From Lycium barbarum (taxonomy: Eukaryota > Streptophyta > Magnoliopsida > Solanales > Solanaceae), in NCBI RefSeq assembly GCF_019175385.1, contig NC_083338.1, forward strand, positions 89,611,777-89,675,776: 64,000 nucleotides of DNA, given 5' to 3'. The notes beneath the pieces were generated by a model. The model was not told where the DNA came from. It worked only from the letters and a program-made list of their open reading frames with translations, and did no database searches. Shown one piece after another: positions 1-10,900 of this stretch. The first letter of the stretch is position 1. The number at the start of each line of letters is the position of its first letter. Made by a program: the position numbers and the translations under genes.

Positions 1-504
1 AATGATATAGAAGATGGATAAAAGATATGAATATATTTTTGCGATTGGAGTTTCGTCGAAGCTTCGTAAGTTCTCCAGTTACGTTTAAGGTTATTGTGAT
101 TCTCCGGACCCTTCGAGATGTGTATGGATTGTTATATATGTATATGAGTATGTATATGTATGTATAAGAGGTTACATGAGGGTCGGAAGAGGATTAGAAG
201 TTAAACGAATCTGAACGAAATGAATCCGAACAACTTCAGAAAAATCTCGGACCAGATTTTTAGCCCATATTGTTGGAGGCATATCTCCTAGCATATGAGG
301 AGTTTTAAGGTGTTTCAAAAGCCTAAAATTAAGTTTATCGAGTCTAGTTTTCAACGCAACAAACCTCACATCAAAATGATCTCGGAATAAGGAGATATGG
401 ACGATGAACGTTGGGCTGGCGGGGCAGAAACTTGAGACCCGATCCAAGCACTCATATTTTGGCCCATGAGTATGTTTCGGCCCATGAGGCCCATTAACGT
501 TAAA

Positions 505-512
505 ATATATAG
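505..512 (+). promoter_or_regulatory. Possible TATA element of N1 LTR
   Basis: TATATAG lies about 0.7 kb into the LTR, upstream of the GA tract. The same sequence recurs at about 5080-5087 in the other LTR. It is a motif match only. Confidence 0.35.
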
Positions 513-562
513 TAGATTCATTTGAGGGCTGATCATTTTCAACTCATATCCTCCAAAACATT

Positions 563-590
563 AGAGAGATAGAGAGAGAGAGAGAGAGAG
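563..590. repeat. GA microsatellite
   Basis: A (GA)n tract with one interruption. The copy in the 3' LTR is a few bases longer, which fits replication slippage after insertion. Confidence 0.9.
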
Positions 591-2106
591 CTTCTAGGCT
601 AAGGAAGCCATTTTGATTAAAATCCGAGCTCCGAATCCCGAAGCTCATGAAGAGAAAAACGTTGTACGTTGCGTTGCCTTCAATTTGAGATAAATATTGG
701 TCTTGGGGGGATGAAATTTTCGTGGTGGAGCTTCTGATAAGGTATTTATAAAATTCCTTTTATGTTATTAAAGTGTTTATTTAGAGTTTTAACGAATTAG
801 AACGGAGAAAACAGCATTATAAACTCGTTTGTTGTTTTGTTGAAATTTATGGGTGAGGGGCTGTTTTAATTGAAATTGATGGACTGATTTGAATTAATAT
901 TTTGGTTGTTGTAATCATGGATTATGTGAGGAGAGTGAACGACTTTAATGGTTAGAGTTGGAGTTAAATTGTTGTGGGTTGTTGTAAGGATTATAGAGAT
1001 AATAATGTGGTTTAGTTGCATATGAATAGATGATGTGGTGTCGTGTGGCTGCTGTTGTATTTCTCAGAAATTTGCTGAAAAGATTGCATGAAATAAGGTA
1101 TAAGAAGTGCATATGGGTTGCTTGGTGTATTGCAAGTGTTCGTTAGAATTTCGGGCATCGTTATATTATAGTTGGGGGCTGTTTTGGTATGTTGTTGTTC
1201 CTGTTGAAATAAAAGAATTGAAGATATGGTTGTGTCCATATGTTATTGTTGGTATTTCTGTGTCAACAGGAGAGCAATTGGAAATTCGGATAGGCGAGTT
1301 TATAGGGGAAATGCTGCCCAAATTTTTGTAGACAAGTAATGAATTAAATATTTGAATGCTAAAAGTCATACTATTGACAATTGGTAAACATGACCATTTG
1401 TAGATTTTGAGCGAAACGAGAATTGAACTTGGACGAGCGTAAGGCGCAAACAAGGTATGTAAAGTCTTTCCCTTCATTCTTTGGCATGTTCTAGACATAA
1501 TAGGCCCGACCGCGAGCCTCAGATACGACCCTGTTTCTAGAAATCCGAGATTGAAATTGGCTCCATTTCATTCAATGAGATTGAATTGGTTTCTTAACCT
1601 TTCGTCGGCAAAATGACCTATATGTATGCAAGTTTCACAAATGAAGTCGGAATGCCCTAAAACTCTCACGGATGACTCCATAAGACCTATGATCCATAAT
1701 TTACGTACGCCACCTCATTTGATTCGAGGTGGGCCCACTATTCTCGGATTTTTCTGATTTGTTCCGTTTGACATATTTTGAAGTGGAATTCAAAGGAAAC
1801 TCTTGGCTACTTTTCTAACTACTATACGACAGTTGTTTTGAAGTATTTCGTAAGTCCCACAATGTATTTGAAACATGAAAACTTATGACTAGTGCGTCAA
1901 CTACTGTGAGATGGTCGTTTAATCATTTCATTGGGGTTATAACATGTTTGACTGTTGTTCCGAGGTTGAACTAACAGTTTGTTTTGATTATCCTGTTGGG
2001 TTTGTGGTAAGAGATTTGCATGCTTACGGTTATTTACGATTCCGCACGTGCATTCTGTTATTACTTCTTTCGCCCAGTCCCGAGCCGGTTTTATTATTGT
2101 GTGCAC

Positions 2107-2298
2107 TGTGTGACATTGACCGCTGGATTCTTGACCGCGGTGTGTGCGACATTGACCGTTGGATTCTTGACCGCGGTATGCCACATTTGTGATGTTGACC
2201 GCTGGATTCTCGACCGCGGTGCGTGCGACATTGACCGCTGGATTCTTGACCGCGGTATGCCGCATTTGGGATGTTAACCGCTGGACTTTTGGCCGCGG
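2107..2298 (+). repeat. Minisatellite in N1 5' LTR, five units
   Basis: Five units of about 36-43 bp each contain GACCGCTGGATTCT and end in GACCGCGG. Unit length alternates because of a short variable spacer. The 3' LTR has four units (6686-6834), so one unit was gained or lost since insertion. Confidence 0.9.
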
Positions 2299-2684
2299 CA
2301 TTTGTGTGTTTGATTTTCTATGTGTATGAGACGGAAATGTTTTTTTAAAAGAAAGCAAAGCAGTTTGGCATTTTGATTGCCGTATTTGTCTTCCGGGATC
2401 TGATTTATATGCTACCTGTATCTGTATATGCTTATGACTCTCCATGCATGATTCTGTCTGTTACGCTTCTGTATGCCTGATCTGGATTATGACTCCGTCT
2501 GTTACACTTCCGGAAATATGATTCAGACCGTGATTCAGTCTGTTACACTTCGGTACCTCTAACTCTGATTACGATTATGTCAGCCATATTCTGTGCCCCG
2601 ATCCTCATGGTGATTCTGTCCGCTATATCTCTGCACTTCTGGTTCGGACTATGATTATATTTGTTATATTTTCGCTTTACATAC

Positions 2685-2894
2685 TCAGTACATTTTCCGT
2701 ACTGACCCCCTCTTCTTTGGGGGCTGCGTTTCATGCCCGCAGGTACAGACTCAGGTTTTGGTGACCCACCGGCGTAGGATTTCCATTCTGCGGTTCGGAG
2801 TGCTCCCTTTGTTCCGGAGTCGACATTTTGGGTACATACTCTACCGATGTTCAGGTTTATGTTTATTCAGGGTACGGCGGGGCCCTGTCCCGCC
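2685..2894 (+). other. LTR hairpin cassette, N1 5' LTR
   Basis: Three hairpins abut. Stem 1 is TCAGTAC 2685-2691 with GTACTGA 2699-2705. Stem 2 is CCCCC 2706-2710 with GGGGG 2719-2723. Stem 3 is CTGCG 2724-2728 with CGCAG 2738-2742. A CTCC/GGAG hairpin follows at 2803-2819. Last comes GGCGGG/CCCGCC with loop GCCCTGT at 2876-2894. The pairings are read directly; an RNA role is inferred from conservation across LTR families. Confidence 0.7.
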
Positions 2895-3139
2895 ATATGA
2901 TTCGGTTGGTCTGTTTAGAGGTCTGTAGACATATATGTGGGCTGGTGCCTATTTCTGTACAGTTGCGTTATTATGATCCCACTCGTTATGGCAGCCTTGT
3001 CGGCTTTTGATATGATTTGAGGCAGCGTGGGACATTTGTGCTGTATACGCTATCTGTATGTGATTCAATTTGGATAAATGTGTTAGGGTGCCCAACTCGG
3101 GCACTAGTCACGGCCTACGGGGTTGGGTCGTGACAGAAG

Positions 3140-3153
3140 TGGTATCAGAGCAG
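3140..3153 (+). other. Primer-binding site, tRNA-iMet type
   Basis: TGGTATCAGAGCAG begins four bases after the LTR end. TGGTATCAGAGC matches the initiator methionine tRNA 3' end used by many plant retrotransposons. Confidence 0.93.
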
Positions 3154-3253
3154 TTCGTCCTCGGATTGTCTACAGACCGTGTCTAGTAGAGTCTTGTTTA
3201 TCGGTGTGTTGTGCACCATATCTCTAAACAGGAGGCTACAGGACATTTAGGAT
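3151..3253 (+). other. Conserved untranslated leader of N1
   Basis: About 100 nt aligns by eye with the leaders of A (41472-41577), E (19187-19295) and F (26310-26419), all on the minus strand. Shared words include AGAGTCTTGTTTAT and the AGGAGGCTAC to ACATTTAGGA region. Conservation in elements with and without genes suggests a cis signal such as RNA packaging. Confidence 0.7.
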
Positions 3254-4319
3254 GTTACCTTTCTTTCATATCTTAGATCGTGCGATAGAGCCAGCCATAA
3301 GAAATGAAATTCCTCTTACTAACCCTTAATTTCAGCTGGAGAACAGTATCGACGTAAGACAGTGACTGATGATATTGGAAGCTACACAGTACACAGGTAA
3401 GCAATGGTATGAAAGATGTATGCTGGGTAAGGTATCTTGAAGTACGATTGAAACATAAAGTTGAAAATTGAAAGGGAAAGTAAACAGGAAAGTGCCTCTG
3501 ATGCCGTTTGAGTTAGGCATGTGAGGTAAGTCTCGACATTTCATACTTTTATTTGAAATTGTTAGCCCTGTGTGGTTACGATACGATGTGATATGATGTG
3601 TATATACGTATGTGTGTTGGCCCTGTGAGGCATGGTTGGTATTTCCTGCGTGCAGGTTTTGGGATAGTAAGAAATACAGAGGAACCTCTGCCCAAATTTT
3701 TCTAGAAATATGAATAGGGAAAATGAGATATAAGTTCTTAGCATGTTTTGAAAGTCGATACCGATAGGGCAAATCTATTATGTTGGATTAAAGTCTAAGA
3801 GATACCCTCCATGTCATTCGTAAGAAGCATCATCCTTACATGGGAAATTTTATTTTGGGAAAGCATATATGATCAGCAAATTTCTGGAGATCATTTCAGG
3901 AGGGATTGGAGACCCAGGTGAATCTGAGTAACGGGGCGATAGAAGAGTTGAGTCAAAAAGAGAGAAACGACACGAGATAATATGCTTGAAGTGTTATAAG
4001 TGGGATTAAGGGAAATTGCGAAATGGTTTAAGTGAGATGGTCAGAACGAGCTAGTTACTAGAAGACAGTGAATTTAAAGAGAACGAGCAAGAAGAACTCG
4101 ACTTAAGCTTCAAGTATAGATGGATATGGTAAGTTGCAGTCGATTACGGAGGTAGTTAAATCGTGTCTACTATATTTGGAAGATCAATATTAACAGATGT
4201 CAGGTGGAGAATGGCATTAGGCTAAGTAAAGAAAGGCACAGCATGATAGATGAGTTCAAGTTACAAGTGATTCGTTATAAGATCACCAGAAGCGGTATAA
4301 TTATGTAGGACTAATTTGA

Positions 4320-4353
4320 CATTCGGGGACGAATGTTCCTAAGGGGGGGAGGA
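4320..4353 (+). other. Hairpin and polypurine tract of N1
   Basis: CATTCG/CGAATG (4320-4335) precedes the purine run AAGGGGGGGAGGA (4341-4353), which abuts the 3' LTR. The same layout recurs beside A, B and E. Confidence 0.9.
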
Positions 4354-5136
4354 TGTTACACCCCGTAAGAGTTTGTGATATTTTAATTAAGACAAGAAAG
4401 AATGAGTTAAGAAAGTTCAAGGAAAGTTAATTGAGTTAGTAAGAATATCGTTATATATATATATGGTTGCCTTAAGTATCCCGAGGTGACATCGTAACCT
4501 AAAGGATTTGAAATCGCGTTATGAGCGTATATGAGGTAATGTGAGTTCCCTTTTAAAGTATTTGAGATTATTAGTAATGATATAGAAGATGGATAAAAGA
4601 TATGAATATATTTTTGCGATTGGAGTTTCGTCGAAGCTTCGTAAGTTCTCCAGTTACGTTTAAGGTTATTGTGATTCTCCGAACCCTTCGAGATGTGTAT
4701 GGATTGTTATGTATGTATATGAGTATGTATATGTATGTATAAGAGGTTACATGAGGGTCGGAAAAGGATTAGAAGTTAAACGAATCTGAACGAAATGAAT
4801 CCGAACAACTTCAGAAAAATCTCGGACCAGATTTTTAGCCCATATTGTTGGAGGCATATCTCCTAGTATATGAGAAGTTTTAAGGTGTTTCAAAATCCTA
4901 ATATTAAGTTTATCGAGTCTAGTTTTCAACGCAACAAACCTCACGTCAAAATGATATCGGAATAAGCAGATATGGACGATGAAAGTTGGGCTGGCGGGGC
5001 AGAAACTTGAGACCCGATCCAAGCACTCATATTTTGGCCCATTAGTATGTTTCGGCCCATGAGGCCCATTAACGTTAAAATATATAGTAGATTCATTTGA
5101 GGGCTGATCATTTTCAACTCATATCCTCCAAAACAT

Positions 5137-5171
<35 letters not shown>

Positions 5172-6685
5172 CTTCTAGGCTAAGGAAGCCATTTTGATTA
5201 AAATCCGAGCTCCGAATCCCGAAGCTCATGAAGAGAAAAACGTTGTACGTTGCGTTGCCTTCAATTTGAGATAAATATTGGTCTTGGGGGATGAAATTTT
5301 CGTGGTGGAGCTTCTGATAAGGTATTTATAAAATTCCTTTTATGTTATTAAAGTGTTTATTTAGAGTTTTAACGAATTAGAACGGAGAAAACAGCATTAT
5401 AAACTCGTTTGTTGTTTTGTTGAAATTTATGGGTGAGGGGCTGTTTTAATTGAAATTGATGGACTGATTTGAATTAATATTTTGGTTGTTGTAATCATGG
5501 ATTATGTGAGGAGAGTGAACGACTTTAATGGTTAGAGTTGGAGTTAAATTGTTGTGGGTTGTTGTAAGGATTATAGAGATAATAATGTGGTTTAGTTGCA
5601 TATGAATAGATGATGTGGTGTCGTGTGGCTGCTGTTGTATTTCTCAGAAATTTGCTGAAAAGATTGCATGAAATAAGGTATAAGAAGTGCATATGGGTTG
5701 CTTGGTGTATTGCAAGTGTTCGTTAGAATTTCGGGCATCGTTATATTATAGTTGGGGGCTGTTTTGGTATGTTGTTGTTCCTGTTGAAATAAAAGAATTG
5801 AAGATATGGTTGTGTCCATATGTTATTGTTGGTATTTCTGTGTCAACAGGAGAGCAATTGGAAATTCGGATAGGCGAGTTTATAGGGGAAATGCTGCCCA
5901 AATTTTTGTAGACAAGTAATGAATTAAATATTTGAATGCTAAAAGTCATACTATTGACAATTGGTAAACATGACCATTTGTAGATTTTGAGCGAAACGAG
6001 AATTGAACTTGGACGAGCGTAAGGCGCAATCAAGGTATGTAAAGTCTTTCCCTTCATTCTTTGGCATGTTCTAGACATAATAGGCCCGGCCGCGAGCCTC
6101 AGATACGACCCTGTTTCTAGAAATCCGAGATTGAAATTGGCTCCATTTCATTCAATGAGATTGAATTGGTTTCTTAACCTTTCGTCGGCAAAATGACCTA
6201 TATGTATGCAAGTTTCACAAATGAAGTCGGAATGCCCTAAAAATCTCACGGATGACTCCATAAGACCTATGATCCATAATTTTCGTACGCCACCTCATTT
6301 GATTCGAGGTGGGCCCACTATTCTCGGATTTTTCTGATTTGTTCCGTTTGACATATTTTGAAGTGGAATTCAAAGGAAACTCTTGGCTACTTTTCTAACT
6401 ACTATACGACAGTTGTTTTGAAGTATTTCGTAAGTCCCACAATGTATTTGAAACATGAAAACTTATGACTAGTGCGTCAACTACTGTGAGATGGTCGTTT
6501 AATCATTTCATTGGGGTTATAACATGTTTGACTGTTGTTCCGGGGTTGAACTAACAGTTTGTTTTGATTATCCTGTTGGGTTGTGGTAAGAGATTTGCAT
6601 GCTTACGGTTATTTACGATTCCGCTCGTGCATTCTGTTATTACTTCTTTCGCCCAGTCCCGGGCCGGTTTTATTATTGTGTGCAC

Positions 6686-6834
6686 TGTGTGACGTTGACC
6701 GCTGGATTGTTGACCGCGGTGTGTGCGACATTGACCGCTGGATTCTCGACCGCGGTGCGTGCGACATTGACCGCTGGATTCTTGACCGCGGTATGCCGCA
6801 TTTGGGATGTTAACCGCTGGACTTTTGGCCGCGG
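6686..6834 (+). repeat. Minisatellite in N1 3' LTR, four units
   Basis: Same unit as in the 5' LTR, with the third unit absent. Each unit ends in a CCGCGG palindrome. Confidence 0.9.
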
Positions 6835-7220
6835 CATTTGTGTGTTTGATTTTCTATGTGTATGAGACGAAAATGTTTTTTTAAAAGAAAGCAAAGCAGT
6901 TTGGCATTTTGATTGCCGTATTTGTCTTCCGGGATCTGATTTATATGCTACCTGTATCTGTATATGCTTATGACGCTCCATGCATGATTCTGTCTGTTAC
7001 GCTTCTGTATGCCTGATCTGGATTATGACTCCGTCTGTTACACTTCCGGAAATATGATTCAGACCGTGATTCAGTCTGTTACACTTCGGTACCTCTAACT
7101 CTGATTACGATTATGTCAGCCATATTCTGTGCCCCGATCCGTATGGTGATTTTGTCCGCTATATCTCTGCACTTCTGGTTCGGACTATGATTATATTTGT
7201 TATATTTCCGCTTTACATAC

Positions 7221-7429
7221 TCAGTACATTTTCCGTATTGACCCCCTGTTCTTTGGGGGCTGCTTTCATGCCCGCAGGTACAGACTCAGGTTTTGGTGAC
7301 CCACCGGCGTAGGATTTCCATTCTGCGGTTCGGAGTGCTCCCTTTGTTCCGGAGCCGACATTTTGGGTACATACTCTACCGATGTTCAGGTTTATGTTTA
7401 TTCAGGGTACGGCGGGGCCCTGTCCCGCC
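7221..7429 (+). other. LTR hairpin cassette, N1 3' LTR
   Basis: Stem 1 is TCAGTAC/GTATTGA, with one G-U wobble against the 5' copy. Stem 2 is CCCCC/GGGGG. Stem 3 is shortened to CTGC/GCAG by one deleted G. The GGCGGG/CCCGCC hairpin is retained at about 7411-7429. Confidence 0.65.
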
Positions 7430-7670
7430 ATATGATTCGGTTGGTCTGTTTAGAGGTCTGTAGACATATATGTGGGTTGGTTCCTATTTCTGTACAGTTG
7501 CGTTATTATGATCCCACTCGTTATGGCAGCCTTGTCGGCTTTTGATATGATTTGAGGCAGCGTGGGACATTTGTGCCGTATGCGCTATCTGTATGTGATT
7601 CAATTTGGATAAGTGTGTTAGGGTGCCCAACTCGGGCACTAGTCACGGCCTACGGGGTTGGGTCGTGACA

Positions 7671-7687
7671 GAACTGCTCTGATACCA
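7671..7687 (-). other. Primer-binding site of element C
   Basis: On the minus strand this reads TGGTATCAGAGCAGTTC, four bases after the LTR end at 7692. N1 is inserted immediately downstream, so the rest of C's interior lies beyond N1, outside the window. Confidence 0.9.
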
Positions 7688-7963
7688 CTTTTGTCACGAC
7701 TCAGCTAGGGGCCGTGGCGGGTACCCGGGGTAGCCACCGAGCACCACTCGCTCTACTACTCATTTTACTCATTTAAGGCTCTTTTACCAATTTTATACAC
7801 GGATTTGAGGAAAATCATATTTTGTATAGAAACATAAATGCTTTATATACAATTACCTCTCGACCATCAAAATAATACATATATATACATATAACACCAT
7901 CTTGTGAGACCATCTAACCCACTTTGCGTATCTACGAGCCTCTACTGACTTACTATACTTATA

Positions 7964-8158
7964 GACGGAACAAGACTCCGTCGTGCCCAAAATGTACATT
8001 TATACCAAAAGAGGGATCATAAGCACCTCCGAACAATGGAGTTCTCTCAATCGGCTGACAGCTACTAAGAATCCGGATCAAGCTCACCTCCTTGTCTACC
8101 TGTGGGCATGAACACAGCGTCCAAAGAAAAACGGACGTCAGTACGAATATTGTACTGA
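7964..8158 (-). other. LTR hairpin cassette, element C
   Basis: In sense order: TCAGTAC/GTACTGA (8138-8158), CGTCC/GGACG (8118-8137), CTGTG/CACAG (8100-8117), a CTCC/GGAG hairpin, then GACGGA/TCCGTC (7964-7982). Stems 2, 3 and 5 differ from N1 but still pair. Confidence 0.68.
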
Positions 8159-9618
8159 GTATGAGAGGCATAAACAATAAAGAAAGATAACAATAATATA
8201 ATGAGAATGTCAATATGAACATCTAGATCTGAATGACAATCATAAGAGAAGTGATGCATGTTGTCTTACTCATACTCATCATCATGTCATATATGCATAA
8301 CATGCAAGCTGCCCGTCCATATCGGAACGGTGTGATAATCAATAACATTAGCCAGCGTCCAGGCCTCCCGCGTCCGGGGTACCATCTCATGCCGCCCACT
8401 AATGGTGTCTGCCCATGCCAAAAGGGTAATGGTGTATCCGTATAGCTGCCCGCCTTAGCGGTGACTGCCCGGCCAACTAGGCACGGTGTAATATGCTCAT
8501 GACATGCTCATCATAAAATCCTTGTAATCATATGCTAATCATAGTATGCTTATCATAATACATGCATAAGGCTCAAGATCAACTATACTCTACCGGGGAG
8601 ACGTAAGGTCGTGATCTCCCGATTTCATTATGGAGCAATTATTGACATTCTGCCTCACCTTGAAGGAATTGGTGCATAAGGTAAGTGTAAGCAATAAATG
8701 ACATCTTTATCAATATGGAGTCATCATATCATATCTCTTATCTTATATAGACATGTAGGGGTATAGGCTTTTTGCTTCTCAGAATACATGAACTCATGAA
8801 GAGGAAAAGAACTGCTACTATAGGATTCATGCCATTAGAAAAAGGGGACTAGCCTCACATACCTTTGACGTTTAGTTAGCTATTCGTTCGCTTGATTCTC
8901 CTTTAATGACACGTCGCTACCTTCACGATAGAATTCGTATTGGCGTTAGTTAGACGACTTAAGGAAACACGTCACTACTTCTAGAGAAAATTAGGCAGCA
9001 CTTCCTTTATTTATACTACTTTTCCCATAGTCTATATCAATTCCCAATGCTCACATCAACATCCACAATATTACAATCAACAACCATCGTTTATATACAT
9101 TCACCACATCCCACCATTTTTCTCCAATTTTCCCACATTTATCCATATAACTCATTATTGTGTTTTCGCGCATTTAATACTTGTTTCATGATATAATCAT
9201 CATTTATAACTTATTCATAATCACAACACTTCGACATTCATGATTCAATTCCACTGTCATTCAACTATAGCACTATTCACTCAGTAATGGTCCATGTTCT
9301 ATGTCTTGCTACAATTCAAGCTTCGTAGTATTTCAATGCCTTAAACATCATGATAAAGTCATGAAACATACCTTAGATGATAGTTGAACAAGACTTGAGT
9401 TGAAATACTTCACTTAGACAAAACCCTAGTTCCACCATCTATGGAATTTCTTGACGTAAATGATCCTTTGATGTGTTCTTACACTAGGTTTTTGTGGATT
9501 GATGAAGTTGATCCTAAATTTTCATTTGAATTCTTGTTTTGGAAGAGTGTGGAATGTTCTAGAGATAGATTGGGTCGTGGAGTGAGAATGGGAAATAAAT
9601 AAATGAACTTGGATCATA

Positions 9619-9626
9619 TTTTTATA
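9619..9626 (-). promoter_or_regulatory. Possible TATA box, C LTR
   Basis: TATAAAAA on the minus strand, just downstream of the palindrome cluster in transcription order. This matches the layout in the X-type LTRs. Confidence 0.4.
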
Positions 9627-9647
9627 AAATGCAAATCTGTCCCGATG

Positions 9648-9890
9648 CCATTTTACGGTCCGTATAAATTTATACGGTCCGTATAATTGACCGTAAAACT
9701 GATCCATTTGTCACTCTTTTCTGTGTCAACTTGACGGTCCATTTTACGGGCCGTAAAATCATTATACAGTCCGTATAATCTACCGTAAAACTCACCCTTC
9801 AACAATTTCTTCTGTGACACTTCTGCGGTTCATTATACGGCCGTAAAACTATTATACGCTCCGTATAATCGACCATATAATCCACCAGTT
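9648..9890. repeat. U3 palindrome cluster in C LTR
   Basis: Several imperfect copies of TTTACGGTCCGTATAA-like palindromes and their TTACGGgCCGTAA variants lie near the LTR 5' end, upstream of the TATA-like site. LTRs of A and E have clusters with the same ACGGTCCGT core and different flanks. Confidence 0.7.
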
Positions 9891-9937
9891 CAACAACAAC
9901 AACAACAACAACCCAGTGAATATAATCCACCAGTTCA
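9875..9937 (-). mobile_element. Possible 5'-truncated SINE end
   Basis: An 18 bp direct repeat (9875-9892 and 9920-9937) flanks 27 bp that read on the minus strand as TCACTGGG followed by (TTG)n. ACTGGG plus a (TTG)n tail is the 3' end of TS-type Solanaceae SINEs, as I recall them. Flanking repeats of this length fit a LINE-machinery target duplication. Slippage duplication is the alternative. Confidence 0.5.
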
Positions 9938-10093
9938 CTGAATCTAATTTCCTTCACTTCGTTTCATCTCCGATCCTTATGGAATGTTCTTAACAATTGT
10001 TCAACACTTTGATATCAATCTACGGGACATTATCACTCATCTCCAAAACACCGCATACGCTATGTCCTTTGTTAGCCTATTCACTGTGTAACA

Positions 10094-10900
10094 GTTTTAT
10101 TGATGAGATGCTGAGAACATTGAGGATTATTCATGCCTCCGAGACTGAATCGGTGGAGTTGGCATCTTATAGACTCCGAGATGTGGAGGTATTATGGTAC
10201 AATAATTGGCTAGCATCATAAAAATAAAATGCGTCTCCTCCCGTGTGGCAAGAATTTGTAGATGCTTTCATCCGCCACTATTTGCCACCTGAGGTCCGCC
10301 GAGCTAGGGCAGATAGGTTCATAAATCTAAAGCAAGGGAATATGAGTGCTCAGGAATATATCCTTTAATTTAATTTGTTGGCTAGATATGCCCCGACTAT
10401 GGTGGCCGACATGGGAGATAGAGTGCATCTCTTTGTGAGCGGCTTGGGGCCACATTTGTTCAAGGATTGTTTGATGGCTTCGTTGCAAGATGGGATGGAT
10501 ATTTCCCGTATTCAAGCTCATGCCCAGAATTTGGAAGGATAACAACCCCCGCAAAGGAGTGATCGTGATATCGATAGAAGGCAAAGAAAGCGGGCCACAT
10601 CATTGGGGGCAGGCAGTGATTATAGAGGGGGATCAAGGATGACACATTCTAGAAACTCCGGCCAGTCTGTGACTAGTGCACTTCCTCGATTTACGGGTAG
10701 GAGATTTGATCGCTCCTTTTGTTCACGATAGCGTCAGAGTTCAAAGGCCTCAGATTCTCAGTTCAGGGAAGATTATAGTCAGAGGAGACCCCCAGTACCA
10801 CGGCCAGTGCAGTAGACTACATTCCGGACAGTGTCGCCAAGGTTCAGATGCTTGCTATGCCTGTGGCCAAGTTGGGCATATGATGCGAGATTGCCTATCG
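10094..10900 (+). pseudogene. gag: Degenerate gag of element D
   Basis: This is the nucleocapsid and capsid precursor of a Ty3/gypsy element, cut at its 5' side by the C insertion. The frame starts at IDEMLRTLRIIHASETESVE, inside the retrotransposon gag domain. It continues through a VWQEFVDAFIRHYLPPEVRR-like stretch to a CCHC zinc knuckle (10853-10894, CYACGQVGHMMRDC). Several in-frame stops interrupt it, for example after MSAQEYIL and NLEG, where relatives have Gln or Arg. It is closest to the gag of A (36914-37910). Confidence 0.88.

Larger units (their letters stand above)
1..3135 (+). repeat. 5' LTR of N1 (left-truncated by window)
   Basis: It ends in GGGTCGTGACA directly before the primer-binding site. 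In order it holds an AT-rich promoter-like stretch (about 501-512), a GA microsatellite, an AGGTATGT block (1453-1460), a minisatellite (2107-2298) and the hairpin cassette (2685-2894). The short open frames inside it show no recognisable domain and recur only because the LTR is duplicated. I regard them as non-coding. Confidence 0.9.
3136..4353 (+). mobile_element. Internal domain of N1, non-coding
   Basis: This 1.2 kb holds the primer site, a leader homologous to those of A, E and F (3151-3253), a purine-rich filler without gag or pol similarity, a CATTCG/CGAATG hairpin at 4320-4335 and the polypurine tract. It resembles a deletion derivative that keeps only cis-acting sequences. Confidence 0.85.
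1..7670 (+). mobile_element. Non-autonomous LTR retrotransposon N1, 5' end outside window
   Basis: Two nearly identical direct repeats (1-3135 and 4576-7670, offset about 4.58 kb) flank a 1.2 kb interior. The interior starts with a tRNA-iMet primer site and ends with a polypurine tract, so the repeats are LTRs. The right LTR is complete (4354-7670, about 3.3 kb). The left one lacks about 222 bp beyond the window. Neither the LTRs nor the interior encode gag or pol, so any movement needed proteins supplied in trans. By eye the LTRs differ only at scattered bases, a GA-repeat length and one minisatellite unit, so the insertion is recent compared with its neighbours. It landed exactly at the primer-site edge of minus element C (7671). 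Confidence 0.9.
4354..7670 (+). repeat. 3' LTR of N1, complete
   Basis: It runs from TGTTACACCCCGT to GGGTCGTGACA, about 3.3 kb, and is near-identical to the 5' LTR. It contains a GA tract (about 5141-5171), the minisatellite (6686-6834) and the hairpin cassette (7221-7429). It is unusually long relative to the interior. Confidence 0.93.
7692..10093 (-). repeat. 5' LTR of minus element C
   Basis: On the minus strand it runs from TGTTACA (10087-10093) to GTGACA (7692), followed by a primer site, so it is a 5' LTR. It is about 2.4 kb and resembles the LTRs of A and D. About 25 bp near the 5' end is missing compared with A and E. Landmarks are the hairpin cassette (8100-8158), a GC-rich CTGCCC...GGTGT repeat block (about 8308-8492), the AGGTATGT block (8857-8864), a TATA-like site and a palindrome cluster (9648-9890). 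C was inserted into the gag of D. Confidence 0.88.

Noticed and set aside
172..447. 91-residue minus-strand open frame, repeated at 4747-5022
   Set aside because: It lies inside the N1 LTR and recurs only because the LTR is duplicated. No domain is recognisable and similar words occur in other LTRs in non-coding contexts.
1107..1498. Overlapping open frames on both strands, duplicated at 5687-6078
   Set aside because: Conservation between the copies is complete on both strands because they are a recent LTR pair, so it is not evidence for coding.
2107..2298. Minisatellite as a CRISPR-like array
   Set aside because: Units are contiguous with variable spacers of only a few bases derived from the same unit, and the setting is a plant LTR.
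2685..2742. LTR hairpins as a hammerhead ribozyme (retrozyme)
   Set aside because: The hammerhead core CUGANGA...GAAA is not present around the stems, and the element size does not fit retrozymes.
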